A stretch of DNA of 64,000 nt from positions 58,185,205 through 58,249,204 of the forward strand of contig NC_081846.1 in NCBI RefSeq assembly GCF_963259705.1, written 5' to 3'. Under the pieces are notes generated by a model that saw only the letters and a list, made by a program, of their open reading frames with translations, had not been told where the DNA came from and made no database searches. Each line of letters opens with the position of its first letter. The stretch's first letter is position 1. Positions 32,694 to 46,475 of the stretch are shown piece by piece. The position numbers were made by a program, and so were the translations under genes. This DNA comes from Myotis daubentonii (Eukaryota; Chordata; Mammalia; Chiroptera; Vespertilionidae).

Positions 32694-35600
32694 GTACGAT
32701 TGCTATTTTGTAACTTTTAGAGGGTTCATGGTCTCTTGAGAGCAGAGTGATATGTCTGTCCGGCTTCATACTGAAATTGTTATTTTAGAGGCTTCCAAGA
32801 GAACGAGTGAGGAAGGAGGTGAGGAGCCCAGACAGTACTAGTGTATTGTCCAAAAATTTAAGATCATAACAAAACTTCCTTTGTTATGGCAAAACTTAAG
32901 AGAAGATTGCTTTTCTCATTTGGAGAGGTGTCAATTCTTCATCAAATTTGAAGATGCTACTTATAGACATGGCCCATTTGAGAATTCTTGATTCCGCCCC
33001 CCTGTGTGTGTCCCATTGATTCTTTCCCCCCCCAGCCTCACTCCCAGTCTTAGATGGTCGTTTCAGTTCATAATCAAATGAGAGTGCTTTTTTGGAGGAC
33101 AAGTTTTGTGGACTAAATTATCTTCAGCTTTGAGGCATGGGCACATGCCTCATGCTCTGGAAAATATTTGTATTAGATAAGTGAGTGCAGATTGCACAAC
33201 AGTCCAGTCACTTAAGAGCTGTGGGATCTTGGACAAGTCACTTGCCTCCCTAAGATTCAGGTTTCTTTTTCCTAAAGTGACGATAATAATAGAACCACCC
33301 CATGCGGCTCTTCAGCTGCTTCAGTGAGAAATATGCAGCGCTTAACACTGAGACTGAAATGCAGTATATGCTCAATAATTATGCTATTATTTTTATTTTT
33401 ACTGCAAAGTATTTCCCCAGAGAGGGAAACACATTAGGAAAAATCCCATGTTTAACTGGATTTATTGTAAACATTTTTTATTCTTTGACTTCTAATTAAA
33501 AAAAAATTAAAACCATAACACTGCTTTAGTTATTTAACCTGCTATAATGCCCTAAGTACATATCTGAATGTAGCCATAAGAGTTGTGCAGAAAATACTTA
33601 CAATTGTTTTAGAGCATAAAATTTGCCCTTAAATGTTGCAAATGTATCATGTTCTCCATGTAAGCCTTTTAATTTTGGAATTAGAGAGTAGAACATAGTG
33701 GGAGTCATGATCTTTTCTCAGTGATGTATGTAGCTGATTCCTTGGAATTTTTCACAATGAAAATAAGGGTATCATTTGCCATGGTTTGGATTATCAATCT
33801 TTTCAATGCAAAAGTGCTTTTATGATGTTAAATTTAACATAATGATGAGCATGTCCATCAATTTACTACCTGTATGAAAAAAAAGCAACTATTGGAAGTA
33901 CCAAAATCTTCATTTAGTTTTCAGAAAAAGAACAGTATAGGAGGTATAATAGATGAGAAGAACATGTTTCCTGTCCTTATTGGGTTTACAATGAAGCAGG
34001 AGAATGAGTAGGTGTTATACAAAGTAAACAGCATAAATACTTGAATCCAAATACTATGTGTTTTTGAATACAACTTTGAAGGAGAGATATTCCAGATATT
34101 GGAATTCCAGAACAAGGGAATAATTACTGCCGAAGCACAGATCTTGGGGTCTTCAGGGAATGTTTAGGGAAGGACACATTATTGGGTCAGGAGGACCTAG
34201 TGTCTGTGTGGGAGGTGAGGAGAGACCTCAGAGATGGGCTGCTTTGCAAAACACTTGGACACTCCCCCTGAGGCAGCAGCAATCTGAGCAGCACAGGGAG
34301 CCACTGAGTGTGTCTGAGCAGCAGAGGGACTCAGGAATCTTATTCTGGAAATGTGGTCTGTGGATAAGTGGGTAGAGACTAGTGGTGAGGGAGCAACTCT
34401 TGCACTCGTTGGAGAAAGAAGAAATGGAGGGAATGGAGAGGAGACCCAAAGTTTTGAATACCAAAGGCAATGAAGATGGAAGAGGGACCTTTGGATTTTA
34501 AGCCTGAGTGAAGACAGCATGAACTGAAAAAGGGCAATCAGTAGGAGGTTACTGGAAGAAAAGAGGGATTTCAGCATATGAGATGCACACAAGTATGTGT
34601 ATATGTTTACATGTGTATAATATATATATTTACACATATATTCTCACCCAAATAAATTTATTTGTATGTTCTCATCTTTTCTAGGTCTTTTCTTCTCCCT
34701 TTTCTCATGGTCCTTCCTCCTAGTCAAATAGCTTTTTCTTACTGTTATGAGAATTACCTTAAAAAAAAAGGCAAGACAAAACTCTTGTACATAATACTTT
34801 TGATTCTATACAACTATCATCAATGAGACTTGTTGCAAGTTAATCCCAGCATTACACAATTTTCCAAAAGGAGGTCCATTTCCTTGAACTGGTTTTTAGA
34901 GAATAATCACCCGCTTGGCTCTGACTGGATTGTAGGCAACAAGATCTCTGGGAGGCCACCACAAGAGCAGGTGTTTCTCTGCCCGCTGTTATTTTCAACC
35001 CTCGCAGGGTTGACGTCAACAATTCACACTTCTCGTTATTGTTGGCTTTGGTTTCTGCAAAGCCGTATCTGGTTAGCCTGTAGTTTCAGATGCATCTTCA
35101 GAATCATTTGGGTGTTTACACTCAGAATTGCTTAAAAAAGATTTCTATGTGTGCAAATTTATCTCATTACCTGTATATGAAAGAGGTGACAGACACCCCG
35201 GTGCAGCTCCTACTTCTATTTCTGAACACAGTGTTAGGGGGAAAAATACCTACAATGGAAAACACTGTAGGAAGGAGACTGGGGACCGTAAGGCAAATCT
35301 TTAGAAATGTTGGAATGCCCAAGCACTAGGGTTGCTCCTCGAAAACAGCTTTTACCAAATGCTGTAGTGAGGCCAGGGGCCTGACCTGTGAGAAGCTTGA
35401 ATATGCACTAGTGGTGCACACACTGAACCTCTTGGCCTGCTTTTCTCTTGGTTATCCAATGACAGTTGACCCTTGAACAACGTGGGGGTTAAGGGTGCTA
35501 ACGGTTGAATATTGGTGTATAAGTTTTGATCCCCAGTCTTAATTATTAAAGAGCCTACTATTGATAAGAAGCCTTACTGAGAGCATAAACAGTTGATTAA

Positions 35601-38600
35601 CACATCTCTTTTTTTTCTTTTTTTTAATTAAATCTTTATTGTTCAGATTATTACAGTTGTTCCTCTTTTTCCCCCCCATAACTCCCCTCCACCCAGTTCC
35701 CACCCCACCCTCCTCCCTCACTCCCCACCCACAGTCCTCATCCATAGGTGCATGATTTTTGTCCAGTCTCTTCCCGCATCCCCCACACCCCTTTCCCCCC
35801 CAAGAATAGTCAGTCCATTCCCTTTCTATGTCTCTGATTCTATTATAATCACCAGTTCATTCTGTTCGTCAGATTATTCACTTGATTTTCAGATTCACTT
35901 GTTGATAGATGTGTATTTGTTGTTCAAAATTGATTAACACATCTCTTGTTGTAAGTTATATGTATTATATAATGTATTCTTATAATAAAGTAAGCTAGAG
36001 AAATATTAAAAAATATAAGGGAGAGAAAATACATTTACACCATTTATTTTAAAAATCCACATATAATGGGCACAGTTCAAACCCATGTTGTTCGAGGTCG
36101 ATTGTATTACTAAACAGACAACTTCCGGGAGGGTGATTTCACTTAAAACCTCAGATACGGACTATTGTGCTCAACTCTGTAATGCGTGTATTTCTGGGAT
36201 GGGGCCTGCCCGTGAGGAGCCTTTACATTATCTGTGGCCGCACACCCGTCTGTTACCAAACCTCCCAAGTGCTCCTCCTAGCTTGGAGGTATTTTGCTCA
36301 TTGAATGAATCATTTTAGGTAGAAAACTGTTCATTTCACCACAAAAGAATTGGAAAAGTCTTCTCTGATCCATATTGTTGCATGCTGGGAGCCAAGTTCC
36401 AACAGTTCTTCCTGAGAAAAGGGATTGTTGAGCTCACCATGAGACTTTCCTGGGGAGCTGCCACCCTCTTTGGGTTCCTTAAGGGCACTTACAAGTCAAA
36501 CAATTGAGTTCAATGCCTTTATTTCCCTGTAACATAGAGTCATCTGCACAGCCTTGGTATCCCAAGAATCCTGCTTTCAAAGGGAAAAGCAAGCAACCTG
36601 GATTCATGCAAGAACCCGGGCGAGTGAGGCAGGGGACAGGAAAGGGCGCAGAGCACATGATTTGCAACTTTGGAGACAGACAAACAAACAAACAAACAAA
36701 CAAAAGCACTCCTCACCTATGGATGAGTGCCTCCCCTCTCTCTCTTCCCTCAATGCTTTCAGGAAGTGAGTACACAGCGGGGACCAGACCAGGAAGTAGC
36801 GCTCTGTTACTTAACAGCAGGAGTGGCTACAGTACTGACCTTTGAGCTCCTCCGAGCCTGACAGGCAATCTGACTGAGCTACGGCTCATTTCTCTTTTGC
36901 AAGCTGACAGCTGAAGCATTTGGTCTTGGTTTCCCACTAAAAAGGGACATTGTAAATCGCTGGCTAGCAGGAAAAATTACATCTTGAATATTAACGCCTG
37001 ATTGTTAAGTCATCTGACTAAAACCAAAAGAAGAGGGATCATAAACCCAAGCCCAGGCATCTCTACCTTAGTGGCTAGCAAGAGGTTAAAGAGCTATGTG
37101 TACTTGGCAATCGCAACTGAATTGCCAAATTGCTAAACCTAGCGTTCTCATATTAGATAATGTGTAATAAAAGACAGCTGTTGCCAGCATATGCTGTTCA
37201 TTACACACCAGTGCCTCATTCATGAGTTTTGGTGCCGTCACCACCACCCTGAGAAAAGACTCCGGAGGGCAGGCTGGGAGTAGAGACTCCTCTAGTTAGG
37301 TCCTAGAACAGGGCTGCTCACATTGGGAAAGGGCTGCAGGGAACACTTTTTCCCAAGTGTCAGACCTCTGATAAGACCTTAGGCAGACTTCTCACTGAGG
37401 CAGGTAGCTTGGGGTGAGAGCAAGTTTGAACCCTGAGAACATTCCTTTCCACATCACATGAGCCTGACAGCCCTGATCAAAAGCAAGCAGTCTTTGTGTC
37501 AAGAAGTGGCATGGGCCAGGGAATTTGATGGTGCCTAGTTTATTTAAATTGTTTTTCTTCTTTAAATGTTAAGTCCCTAAAACAGGCTCCTTGCTAACCC
37601 AGAGTGGAAACTAATTTATAATTTGGCTTAGTCTGATTTTTGGGCGTGTCACTGATAACCCGAATCGGTCAGTCCGCAGGAGCTGAGTACCTGCTATGGC
37701 TCTAACATTGTCCTAGGCAAAAAATGTTCATTTTCAATGAGTCAATTAGCTAGATGGAAAGGGTAGCAGGAGAGAGGTGGGGAAATTTCCTTCTCTTATT
37801 ACACATAATATGAGAACGCTAGGTTTAGCAATTTGGTGATTCAATTGAGACTGCTGAGTACCCAAAGTTCTTTAACTCCTTGCTAGCCACTAATAGAAAG
37901 ATGCCTGGGGTTGAGTTTATGATCCCTCTTCTTTAGGTCTTGGAGTTGTCGCGTAGATTTAAAAAATCTTAGATTTGATCTATCTAGAATGATTTTTTTT
38001 ATTTTATTTAGAAGGTAGGATGAGGGTGGACCAGATGAAATCTTGAGGTTCCTATCAATGCTATGACTAATCTGCTAACTAAAAGCAAGAGTCATATTTT
38101 TAAATATAAACCCTGGTTATGATTATAGATAACATAGATATGACCTACCTAAGTAATTTACAACTTGAAAGAGGATAAAAAAGCCGATGAGATGCAAATA
38201 ATAAAAACAGATTAAGAAAATGAGAGAAACAATGTAAGGGAATGATTGAGAATGCTTGGGAATATCGTTTCCTGCTCTCTTCCACCAGAAGTTCGCCTAC
38301 TACACAGCTTAATGGTCCCCACTCTTCTTATTGATACTTCCCAGGACAAAATCAGGCTGAAATAAACCATGCACATTGTTGTAGCTCTTCCACAGTCAGT
38401 CTTTATAAGTGGAAAATAAATACTTTGCAGCAACTCAAGACAACCTTTTTGTGTCTGAGCCTTCCTATTGCTACTACAGGACAATATAAATGATTTGAGG
38501 TTCAGAACTGACGCAAAAGAAAGATATAATTAATTTACATCAACTCGGTGGGAAGAAACCAGCGCTCCATTACATTAACTTTACTGACCAGCAGCCAAAC

Positions 38601-39164
38601 TCTGCCCTAATACTGAGTGTTCCAGAAAATGTGTCAGAATGTTGCCATCCGGTACTAGGTAATTCCAGTTCCTTACAGGGCTGTGGGCTTCTCTCCTAAC
38701 AAATGCCTTAATGAGGGTTTCTTTCGTGCATTAATTCCTTCTATGAGTTTTTCTCCTTACAGTTTTTCTCCTCTGTTTTATTTGGATTTGTTTAGACTCA
38801 GTATGCATTGATCTCCTGACAATTTATGTTAGGTTGACAGCGAAACCTCATGGGTAAGCTTGGAGCATGGATGTTTATGTGTAGGGCCCCAGGACCAACA
38901 CTTGAGAAAAGGCTAATTAACATTTGTTAATTCCTCAACAAATAAACAAAACACGCACAGAAACTCATTTTGATCACTTAGAAAAACAGCTAAAAATCTA
39001 GATGCTTGCCCTAGCCTGTTTGGCTCAGTGGATAAAGTGTCAGCCTGTGGACCGAAGGGTCCCAGGTTCGATTCCAGTCAAGGGCACATGCCCAGGTTGT
39101 GGGCTCGATCCCCGGTGGGGGGCGTGCAGAAGGCAGCCAATCAATGATTCTCTCTCATCATTGA

Positions 39165-39217
<53 letters not shown>

Positions 39218-42200
39218 TCCTCTCTGAAATCAATAAAAATACATTTTAAAAAATCTAGATGCCACCTTTTGTCAGCTTTTCCTCAATTGACAATGGTTGA
39301 ATGTATTTTGGAATTTTATGTGTATATGATCTTCTTCCAAAACATAAAGGGAAGGTGATGTTCTTTATGCCATTTAGACCATTCCTTGGTTCCTTTTTCT
39401 TCCTTGGCTGGAAATCTCACTGCATTCTTCCAAAACTATTACAAAAATAAATCATAAACAGAATTTAGGTTTTGAGTGTTTGGCTTTGCCTGGGTTATAT
39501 TTCTGCATATGAATCGGTTCTTTAGAGCATACTTTAACCTGCTTTTAAAAAGTAACATTTTAAAGTAACTATTACTATAAACGCAGTCATCTCATCAGCA
39601 TCTCCAAAAACGATTAAGTATTTGGGTTTTGCATGCCGTTCTCTGGGTGTTGTTTTCTTTGGATTTCAGTGTGATTAATCTCTATGGTTAATCTCTCAGA
39701 GTCTATTTTCAATTGCTATGGTTAATCTCTCAGAGTCTATTTTTAATACACATTAGATATGAAGTTCTTTTTGGGAAGCTTTGGAGTTTTGCCACATTAC
39801 ATTGACTCCTGCCACAGTGTATTATTATCAGAGCTTTTTTAAATCTTTTAAAAAGAATGCTTGGGCCTCCCTTTGCCAGACCTCCAGTGCTACCACTAAG
39901 GAATGGAAATTACTGCCTTTACCTTCTTTGAGCTGAGCCAAAGAAGGTGATTAAAAGCAAAGTTCTTTGTGATTTAAAACATTTACAGATGTGTCTTAAG
40001 GACCTTTTGGTAATGGTGTGTTTGTTGTATTTTTCAGCTTGCATTGACGAGATCAAGTTCTTTAGGTGATTTTGCCTGGTCTCAAAGGTAAAGAGATTTA
40101 TTTGTTTTTTTGGTCTCTCATCAACATATTTAGGAACACAGCTCTCCAGACTTATTTACACACACACACACACACACACACATGCACACACACACAGTTA
40201 CAATACTACAATTTACATAAATGTCAGCTATTTTAAATTGTGGTTATTTTTCATTTTCAATAAGTATGTGACAAATATGATACTTTGATCTTTATGCATC
40301 ATTTTTTAAAACATTTTTAAAATATTTTATTACAGAAAGCTTGTTACTGTGGAGAAGCAGGATAATGGAACATTTGGATTTGAAATTCAGGTGGGCAGTT
40401 TTCAAACTTTTTATAAAGATAGTGGCACTAGTAGTGTCATGATATTTGCAAAGTAAGAATGAAGTAGAGAATGATGGAGACTCTGATTTTTATTCAATGT
40501 GTGGTTATCTTGGTAGTTCTTTAGTGTCTTTGGGACGATCTAGGAAAGAAAACATTGAAACACATAAAATAAAACCCCTGAGACTTGCTCAACTCTTTGT
40601 TCTTAGTTGCTTCAGTCTCCATGAAAGCCTGAGACTAATCAGAAATGCTTGATGTCATCCAGGTCTTTTTATTTTATCTTTATTGTTGAAAGTATTACAT
40701 ATGTTCTGTGGCAGGTCTTAAATAAGAGAGAGAAATAATCTTCATAGATGTGTATTTTGAATATTTGCCTGTCTGCTATCTTTGCCTAATGATTTTTATA
40801 CTACATGTCAGATTTTAAATCTATACCTGGTATTTGATATTTAAGAAATCCTTGAAAACATATATATTTGTATATATGGACTGCATTCATGTATAATTCC
40901 TACTACATTTTGGAAAAAAATTATTTTATGACAAATTTGCCCTTTTATATTAATGATGACACTTTGATGATTATAACTTTATAATTTGAAACACTTAAAA
41001 ACATTGCTCTATTTGCGTAGTGCTTCGTAATCTGGGAAATTTTTAAAACAGTCTATAGGTTTCCATGTAATAGCCAAAGAATTTCAGTTCTTATTTGTTG
41101 TCTGCTTTCTAAATGGCCATATTTGTAAAGATGATGAGTTTGGGCAAATGAAGTCTAATGCAATTAAGTACCGTAGTAGCTTAAGTGTTAACTGTGCATT
41201 TTTCCATTACACTTTTGTGGTTCTTTCAGATGTATTTTGCACAATCATATTCTTATACTGCACATCATCTTTTAGGTTTTAGCTTTGGTGCTGCTTTCAG
41301 AAAACGTTGGTGACTTTCCACAATTGGAAAGTCAGCGTGTATTTTAAGATAAGGAACAGGAAGCTGCTAAGTAAAGCATGCTTTATGAATAAAGAAACAA
41401 AATGGAACTCTATCTTCAATGAACATAGAGCGGCTGTAGGAGAACAGAAGATACCTTCTGTTTTCTGACCTCTTCTATTTTAAAATTTGGGGAAATCTAT
41501 AATTCTTCCATCAGTACTATGCGTCTAAAAGCAGTACTATGCTTTCTCCCCATTCACACAAAACAACCCCTGATCTATTGCAGAGACTGTACGTTTTGTG
41601 ATTGCTTTTTTTAAATGAGAATTATGCACAAGGATGTGCAGCCATTGCTACTGAAAGCAGGATCAGTGGCTGCTCACGTACCCTTATTTAAAGTGACAAA
41701 TAGGAATTTTTTTCTCATGCTTCTATGACATGTCACTGCCCCCCATCTGTCTCCCCCATACCATAAACACACATTCCATGTGGAGCAAGGGTCACTAACA
41801 GATCACAGCCTACAGCACCATGAACCTTTGTAGCTCAACATGAGCTAATGGCTTCACTTCTGAACCGGAGCACCTATGTGTTATCTCAGTACTGCAGGAA
41901 CTCACTCCTCTGGACATTCTTTTTGGGTGTATGCTTTCCATGACCAGCTCCCTGCGGTGTCTCTTCTCTAGTACTTACAACATTTGCATATTCATTGAAT
42001 AGAGGAAATGCTGTGGGAACTTTCTGAAGACCAGACAGAACCTCATGTGCTCTTAATGTTAACACCTATGTGGGTCCTGGTCTACCAAGGGAAGGGGTGG
42101 TTAGAAGAGAACAACCTCACTGTCCTCTCTGGTTTTCCATGGATTGCCACTCATATGCTGCTAGTGAGATAGGGTATGATAGAAGCACGGACTTTAGATT

Positions 42201-42396
42201 CAGGTACACCTGCCTCACGGGGGTTTTAGGAATTTCAAATGAAATAACACATACAAAATACTTAGTAATGTGTCTGTACCAGTAGAAGATCAGCAAATGA
42301 CAAGTGTTAGAATGAAGGTCATTGGGTAGTATGAGAAAGGGCAATGTGACTTTTGTGTCTCTAAGGATTGGTTTTGTTATTAAATGTGAAAGCAGA

Positions 42397-42452
<56 letters not shown>

Positions 42453-45400
42453 ACAACTAGTTATTTCTTGCTATAACTTTGGGGCCTCTGCCTTTTCTTT
42501 CCTATCTCTAACCCACAAATTTTATAGCAGTTGGCAAACATTTCTCCTTCCCTGCACTCACTTTCATCGCTGGACCTGGAGGGCACATTTTCACTGCTAA
42601 TAGAGTTGGTATAACAGTGGTTTCCAAATGGAGTGTCTGTTATAGCCATAGTTCTTGTACCAGAAAGGTCTGGGCTGGAAAGGTCTGGCTGTGGCAAGAC
42701 TTCCTGGCAGAAAAACTGTTAAAGGGTGTATTACAGAGATGGGAAATATATTATGTGACCTCTAAAAGTCCCTTTTACCTTAAGATATGGGGATTCTAAA
42801 TGCCTTCTTGAGTGACTAGAACCTTGCATTTTAACAAAGACAAATTTCTAGAAGTTGCTTGCACATGACTACCTTCTGGTTCTAGAGCTCGTAAGCCTGT
42901 AAAATAAGACGGAATGAGCCATGGCCAGTGTGACTCAGTTGGTTAAGCATCGTCACTGGTTTGATTCCCAGTCAGGGCACATACCCAAATTGCAGGTTTG
43001 ATGCCCGGTAGGGGTGCGTATGGGAGTCAAACAATTGATGTCTCTCTCACATCAATGTTTCTCGCTCTCTCCCTCCCTCTTCATTCCTCTCTTTTTAAAA
43101 TCAATAAAAATAACAACATATTTTTTTAAAATGAGAAGGGTCCTGCTAGTGTGGCTCAGTGGTTGAGTGTCAACCCATGAACCAAGAGGTCACTGGTTTG
43201 ATTCCCACTCAGGGCACATGCCTGAGTTGCAGGCTCGATCCCCAGTAGGGGGCACTCAGGAAATGGTCAACTGATGTTTCCATCACTCTATCCTTTTTCC
43301 TTCCTCTCTCCTTAAAAAAATCAATAAAAACATATTAAAATATAAGAAGGAATACTCATCAGACATTAATTCCTTCATAAGGAGGCAGTTCTGGAATGTG
43401 GTTTAATTTTAGGATCAGAATGGTGATTTTGAGTCTAAATGGAACTAGACCCCATAATTTATCTGTGTTGGGCTATAAGTCAGCTAGCAAACACGTATGC
43501 AGTGCTCTTGGTATAATTTAAAAAAAAAACACAACCTGCTCTTGCCAAATTGAGGCAAGATGTGAAGCATAACCTTTTCTGATTTGGTTGGGTGGCTAAT
43601 GAACCAGTGATTATTCAAGACAGGTGTACCAGCAAGTGCTCAAAATGAAGGTGGCTGAGTTAATTATAGTACTTTTGAATGAATGCAGGGCAGATTGTCA
43701 TTATTTGCAGAACCCTAATGGAAAAGAATTATTGTTGGCATATTCATTGCTGGACATGGACTATTTTGTCGTCTCCTGTAGCGAGTATTTTAGCATGGGA
43801 GACCCACAGGGACATCTTTCTCTTTGCTATTGGCCACCATTTTTTTTTATCCCATTTGGGAAATGAGAAACTTAATTTTCCTCAAGAAATATGCCATCAT
43901 GAGAGCATCAGGTGGTCTCTTAGGCCTGAAAATATAAAAGCTTGAGCCAGTATTATCCCACTTTTTTTCTCTAGGCAGGTTTTTTTTAATGAATGGGGTT
44001 GGTTGAAGATTATCTGGTAGGATTGCAAAATTGGTCTATTTCAGTGGTTGGCAAACTGCGGCTCGCGAGCCACATGTGGCTCTTTGGCCCCTTGAGTGTG
44101 GCTCTTCCACAAAATACCGACTTCTGCGCATGGGCCACAAGTTTCAATTGTACCGTATGTGCGCGCCCGCACGTGGTATTTTGTGGGAGAGCCACACTCA
44201 AGAGGCCAAAGAGCCGCATGTGGCTCGCAAGCCGCAGTTTGCCGACCACCAGTGGCTCATCCACCACTCGTGAGCCACATGTGGCTCTTTGGCCCCTTGA
44301 GTGTGGCTGTTCCACAAAATACCACGTACGGGCGCACACGTGCAGTGCGATTGAAACTTCATGGCCCATGCGCAAAAGTCGGTTTTCGGCCTGGGCGAGT
44401 CTATTTTGAAGAAGTGGTGTTAGAAGAAGTGGGGGTACGTTCGCTGAGGTCAACCCCTCAGATTGAGGACGTTTTTAGCAAAGGCCAGTTTAGGAGTACC
44501 CTAATTAAGTTAATAACAATGTACCTACCTATATAGTTTAAGTTTAAAAAAATTTGGCTCTCAAAAGAAATTTCAATCGTTGTACTGTTGATATTTGGCT
44601 CTGTTGACTAATGAATTTGCCGACCACTGGTCTATTTGATTCAGTTTATATTCAGGAAAGCCTTTCCAAATTGTTCTTTGCATCTACCATTATACCAATT
44701 ACACAACTGACACCATTTTATTTTTTGGCAAATAGATTTTGAGTTTTTGGAATAGTAATTATGTCTCACTTGAATTTTTGCAGACTTACAGGCTCCAGAA
44801 CCAGAACACCTACACCTCAGAGCTGTGCACTCTGATCTGCAAAATCCAGGAGGACAGCCCAGCACACTGTGCTGGCCTGCAAGCCGGTAACTCACAGCTT
44901 TGCTCATGTTATGAATTATTTAAATAGCAAGAAGAGAAAACTTTTTGATAGCCAAGGTCAGGACAGTATTGTTGCTTTGGATTTTCTTAGTGCCTTTATG
45001 TTGCTAAGGTTTGAGGCTTGCTTGTTTTTCTTCGTTTGCATGTCAGGAAGGATTATTTAACCAATCACATTAACACTCATTTTTTTTCTTGGCATCTCCC
45101 AGGTGATATCCTTGCAAATATCAATGGTGTGGGCACAGAAGGCTTTACCCACAAGCAAGTTGTTGACCTGATCAGATCGTCAGGAAACCTGCTAACGTAA
45201 CTATCCATCTGCTTCCCATGGGGCTTCAGAAATGTTACAGTCTCTCATAATGCTGTTGAGTGAATGAATAGACTTATTGTTCAGGTTGCTAAGAAGGGAG
45301 GCAGCGCACCATAGCTTTGGAACTGGATACAGACGTTTTTATCAGTTCCTTTTGTTTCTCAAGGTTTCCTCAAACTTGAACATGTTGTCAACATCTGAAG

Positions 45401-45659
45401 TCAGAGGACACCGATAGCCCAAACATCCAAGTGGGAGGGAGAGTATTTTAAAAAATAACATTCAATTCAATTAAATTGGCACTCCTTTTCTTTGGATAGA
45501 CAAAAAATGATCCAATTTCCATGGCTGATATGAACTTGTGGTTAGAACAAACAAAAGGTCAGAATGGTTGAGTTTTTCATTTTATACCACAAGCCAATAG
45601 TTTTTCTCATAGAGTGTTCCATTTGGAAGGAAGAACCAAGTCTGACAGCCCTCCCCACC

Positions 45660-45713
<54 letters not shown>

Positions 45714-46418
45714 GCGTGCGCACTCACCCCTGCTACTATTTCAGACTTAATAATGGGACACTGGTCTCCCCTACTGGAGATTTATTTTTTCAACTATACC
45801 ATCCCTAGTACCTAATAAAACTTTAGTATTTAGTTAAAAGATGGATTTCACTCGTTTGTTAAAATGGTATTTCTTGAGCAAATATGTTTCCAGCACTGTG
45901 ATAGGCTCAGGGGAGATGGAAGGAGATGGATAAGAAAAACCTGCAAAAATAAATAATGTTGATATTGCAATTATCCATAATTGCTATGAAGCAAGTACAA
46001 TAAGGTATGGGTTAGAACATTGAGTAAGAGGGCTGATACTTTAGCCTAGGTGTTTAAAATGGCCCTCTCTGAAGAGGTGGACTTTGAGCTGAGACTTAAA
46101 TGAAGAGAAGGATGATTATATGAATTCTTCATGAGAGAGCATTTAAGGTAAAGAGAGAGGTCTCTAAGTAGTCAAAATGGGCTTGGCACATCCAAGGAAG
46201 AGAAAGAAAGCCAGTGTAATTTGTGGTTGGTGGTTTAGGGGGAATATAATAAGGGATGAAGGCAGGGAGTTGAGCCCTGGACAGTGTGCTCAGTGGTTAG
46301 ATAGTTGGCTCATATATTGAAGTTTCATGGATTCGATTCCTGGTCAAGGGTTGCAAGTTTGGTCCCTGGCCCCTGTTGGGGCTTGTGCCAGAGGCAACCA
46401 ATGGATATGTCACTCTCA

Positions 46419-46475
<57 letters not shown>

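Larger units (their letters stand above)
32694..40037 (+). other. CYTIP: CYTIP intron 1 (7.3 kb)
   Basis: GT at 32694, AG at 40036-40037. Holds a MIR, a Tigger-like element split by L1, an AAAC microsatellite at 36677-36704, an inverted repeat pair (37027/37934), and a Ves SINE. Unassigned parts: 33400-35460, 36110-37025 and 37940-38990. Confidence 0.9.
40391..44783 (+). other. CYTIP: CYTIP intron 3 (4.4 kb)
   Basis: GT at 40391, AG at 44782-44783. Contains a short L1-type fragment (40669-40705, minus), a (GA)n tract, two adjacent Ves SINEs and the 588-bp hAT element. The stretch 40710-42400 is unassigned. Confidence 0.9.

Noticed and set aside
44010..44536. Open frames of up to 147 codons on both strands
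   Set aside because: Produced by the palindromic hAT element; mirrored peptide phrases in both strands show the artefact.
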